Shown here: positions 63,498 through 64,000 of the stretch, piece by piece
How positions within the stretch are numbered: position 1 is the stretch's first letter
How the letters are laid out: each line of letters opens with the position of its first letter
Assembly (NCBI RefSeq): GCF_030499515.1
Contig: NZ_JASTWJ010000001.1
Coordinates: 1,798,001 to 1,862,000, forward strand
Direction: 5' to 3'
From: Streptomyces sp. DT2A-34
GTDB lineage: Bacteria > Actinomycetota > Actinomycetes > Streptomycetales > Streptomycetaceae
DNA length: 64,000 nucleotides
Position numbers and translations under genes: made by a program
Notes under the pieces: model-generated
Database searches by the model: none
The model's input: the letters and a program-made list of their open reading frames with translations, nothing else
What the model was told of the DNA's origin: nothing

Positions 63498-64000
63498 ATG
63501 CGCGGGTTCGCCGCCCGCTGGCCGTTCCGGCGCAAACTCAACCTTCTCGTGGGCGTACCGCTGACCGTGGTCGCGGCTCTCCTCGCCTACCTCATCGCCG
63601 ACCAGACCGCGCAGTCGCGCAACACCGCGGACGCCGCCCGGCTGGTCCGGGAGAGCGTCGAGGTCGCGAGGCTCGTCGACCGGCTGGCCGCCGAGCACCA
63701 GCAGGCCGTGCTGCTCTCCGTACGGCACGAGGCCGCCGAGGGCAGCGCGCCCTCCCCCGCGGCCTACCGCACGACACAGTCCCTGGTGAACGCCCAGGTG
63801 CAGCGGGTGCGCGACGCTTTCGGGGACCAGTTGCCCGAGACCGAGGCGCAGGCCCTGAAGACGGTCGAGGGCCTGAGCAGCCTGCGTGACACCGTCGAGC
63901 AGGGGTATCTGGCCGCCGACAACATCGACCCCGCGTACACCCATGCCTCACAGGGCCTGATCGACGGCCTGGGGCTGGACCGCAACCCCGATCTCGCGAC
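63498..64000 (+). CDS. Second NIT-type sensor kinase-like protein, N-terminal part (partial)
   Basis: The first 167 codons from ATG 63498, preceded by GAAGGAGG, run off the end of the window. Residues 1-12 are basic (MRGFAARWPFRRKL), followed by one TM helix (LLVGVPLTVVAALLAYLIA) and an extracellular helical part (RLVRESVEVARLVDRLAAEHQQAVLL over two motifs; LKTVEGLSSLRDTVEQGYL). This matches the start of a nitrate/nitrite-sensing domain of a conservon-type sensor. The rest, with HAMP and ATPase parts, and any following roadblock and GTPase genes would lie just to the right. Confidence 0.75.
   Translation, partial: MRGFAARWPFRRKLNLLVGVPLTVVAALLAYLIADQTAQSRNTADAARLVRESVEVARLVDRLAAEHQQAVLLSVRHEAAEGSAPSPAAYRTTQSLVNAQVQRVRDAFGDQLPETEAQALKTVEGLSSLRDTVEQGYLAADNIDPAYTHASQGLIDGLGLDRNPDLA

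Overview
The window looks like a piece of a Streptomyces chromosome. It has very high GC with GC-rich third codon positions, so almost every gene has a long open antisense shadow. Marker genes include geosmin synthase, a gamma-butyrolactone (AfsA/ScbR-type) signalling locus, a conservon (sensor kinase, roadblock protein, DUF742 protein, small GTPase), a subtilisin inhibitor (SSI) and an AA10 lytic polysaccharide monooxygenase. One gene carries the rare TTA leucine codon that needs the bldA tRNA. I saw no rRNA, tRNA, insertion sequence or CRISPR array. All product names come from reading sequence by eye and from memory of the families; no search was run.

Layout. 0-6.2 kb: tail of an ABC permease, a sirohydrochlorin chelatase, two back-to-back gene remnants, a small NTF2-like/DUF1697 pair, an MMPL exporter, and a macrolide-type glycosyltransferase, with a strong shared terminator between the last two. 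6.2-13 kb: a DUF3152 remnant, a three-gene sugar ABC importer without its own ATPase, a phosphotransferase, a VWA protein and a LysR regulator. 13-19 kb: an EamA exporter overlapping a YbaK-type deacylase, a DnaQ-like exonuclease, a SAV2148-family HEPN protein, and two adjacent secreted proteins that together look like a copper amine oxidase split into two genes. 19-30 kb: the trehalose-from-glycogen genes (debranching enzyme, TreY, TreZ). Between TreY and TreZ lies an island with two M14 metallopeptidase paralogues, an SSI-type inhibitor and a DUF1707-FHA protein. 30-36 kb: a degenerate phosphotransferase, an M24 peptidase, a LysE exporter, a PDZ protein, a LysR regulator with a divergent amidotransferase-like gene, and a multicopper oxidase remnant.

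36-46 kb: geosmin synthase, a Tat-exported endonuclease/phosphatase-fold protein, a nitrate/sulfonate/taurine-type ABC importer with two different permeases, an alpha/beta hydrolase and an ARMT1/DUF89 protein. 46-48.6 kb: a butyrolactone locus with an AfsA-type synthase flanked by two receptor-type TetR regulators, each with an ARE-like operator candidate. 48.7-54.4 kb: secreted proteins (S8 protease with P-domain, AA10 LPMO with a wall- or membrane-anchor tail, a small secreted protein) and a DUF6230-DUF6114 pair, separated by repeat-rich gaps. 54.4-64 kb: a repeat cluster, a SAV2177-type methyltransferase, an orphan sugar-binding lipoprotein, a complete conservon, a GH43/AbfB arabinan-type enzyme, a ProX-type binding protein, and the start of a second nitrate-sensor-type kinase.

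The observations most worth a second look are the split amine oxidase with altered catalytic positions, the TTA-containing metallopeptidase translationally coupled to a protease inhibitor, the repeat arrays around 52.6 and 54.5 kb, the two-receptor butyrolactone locus, and several truncated genes that mark past recombination junctions.
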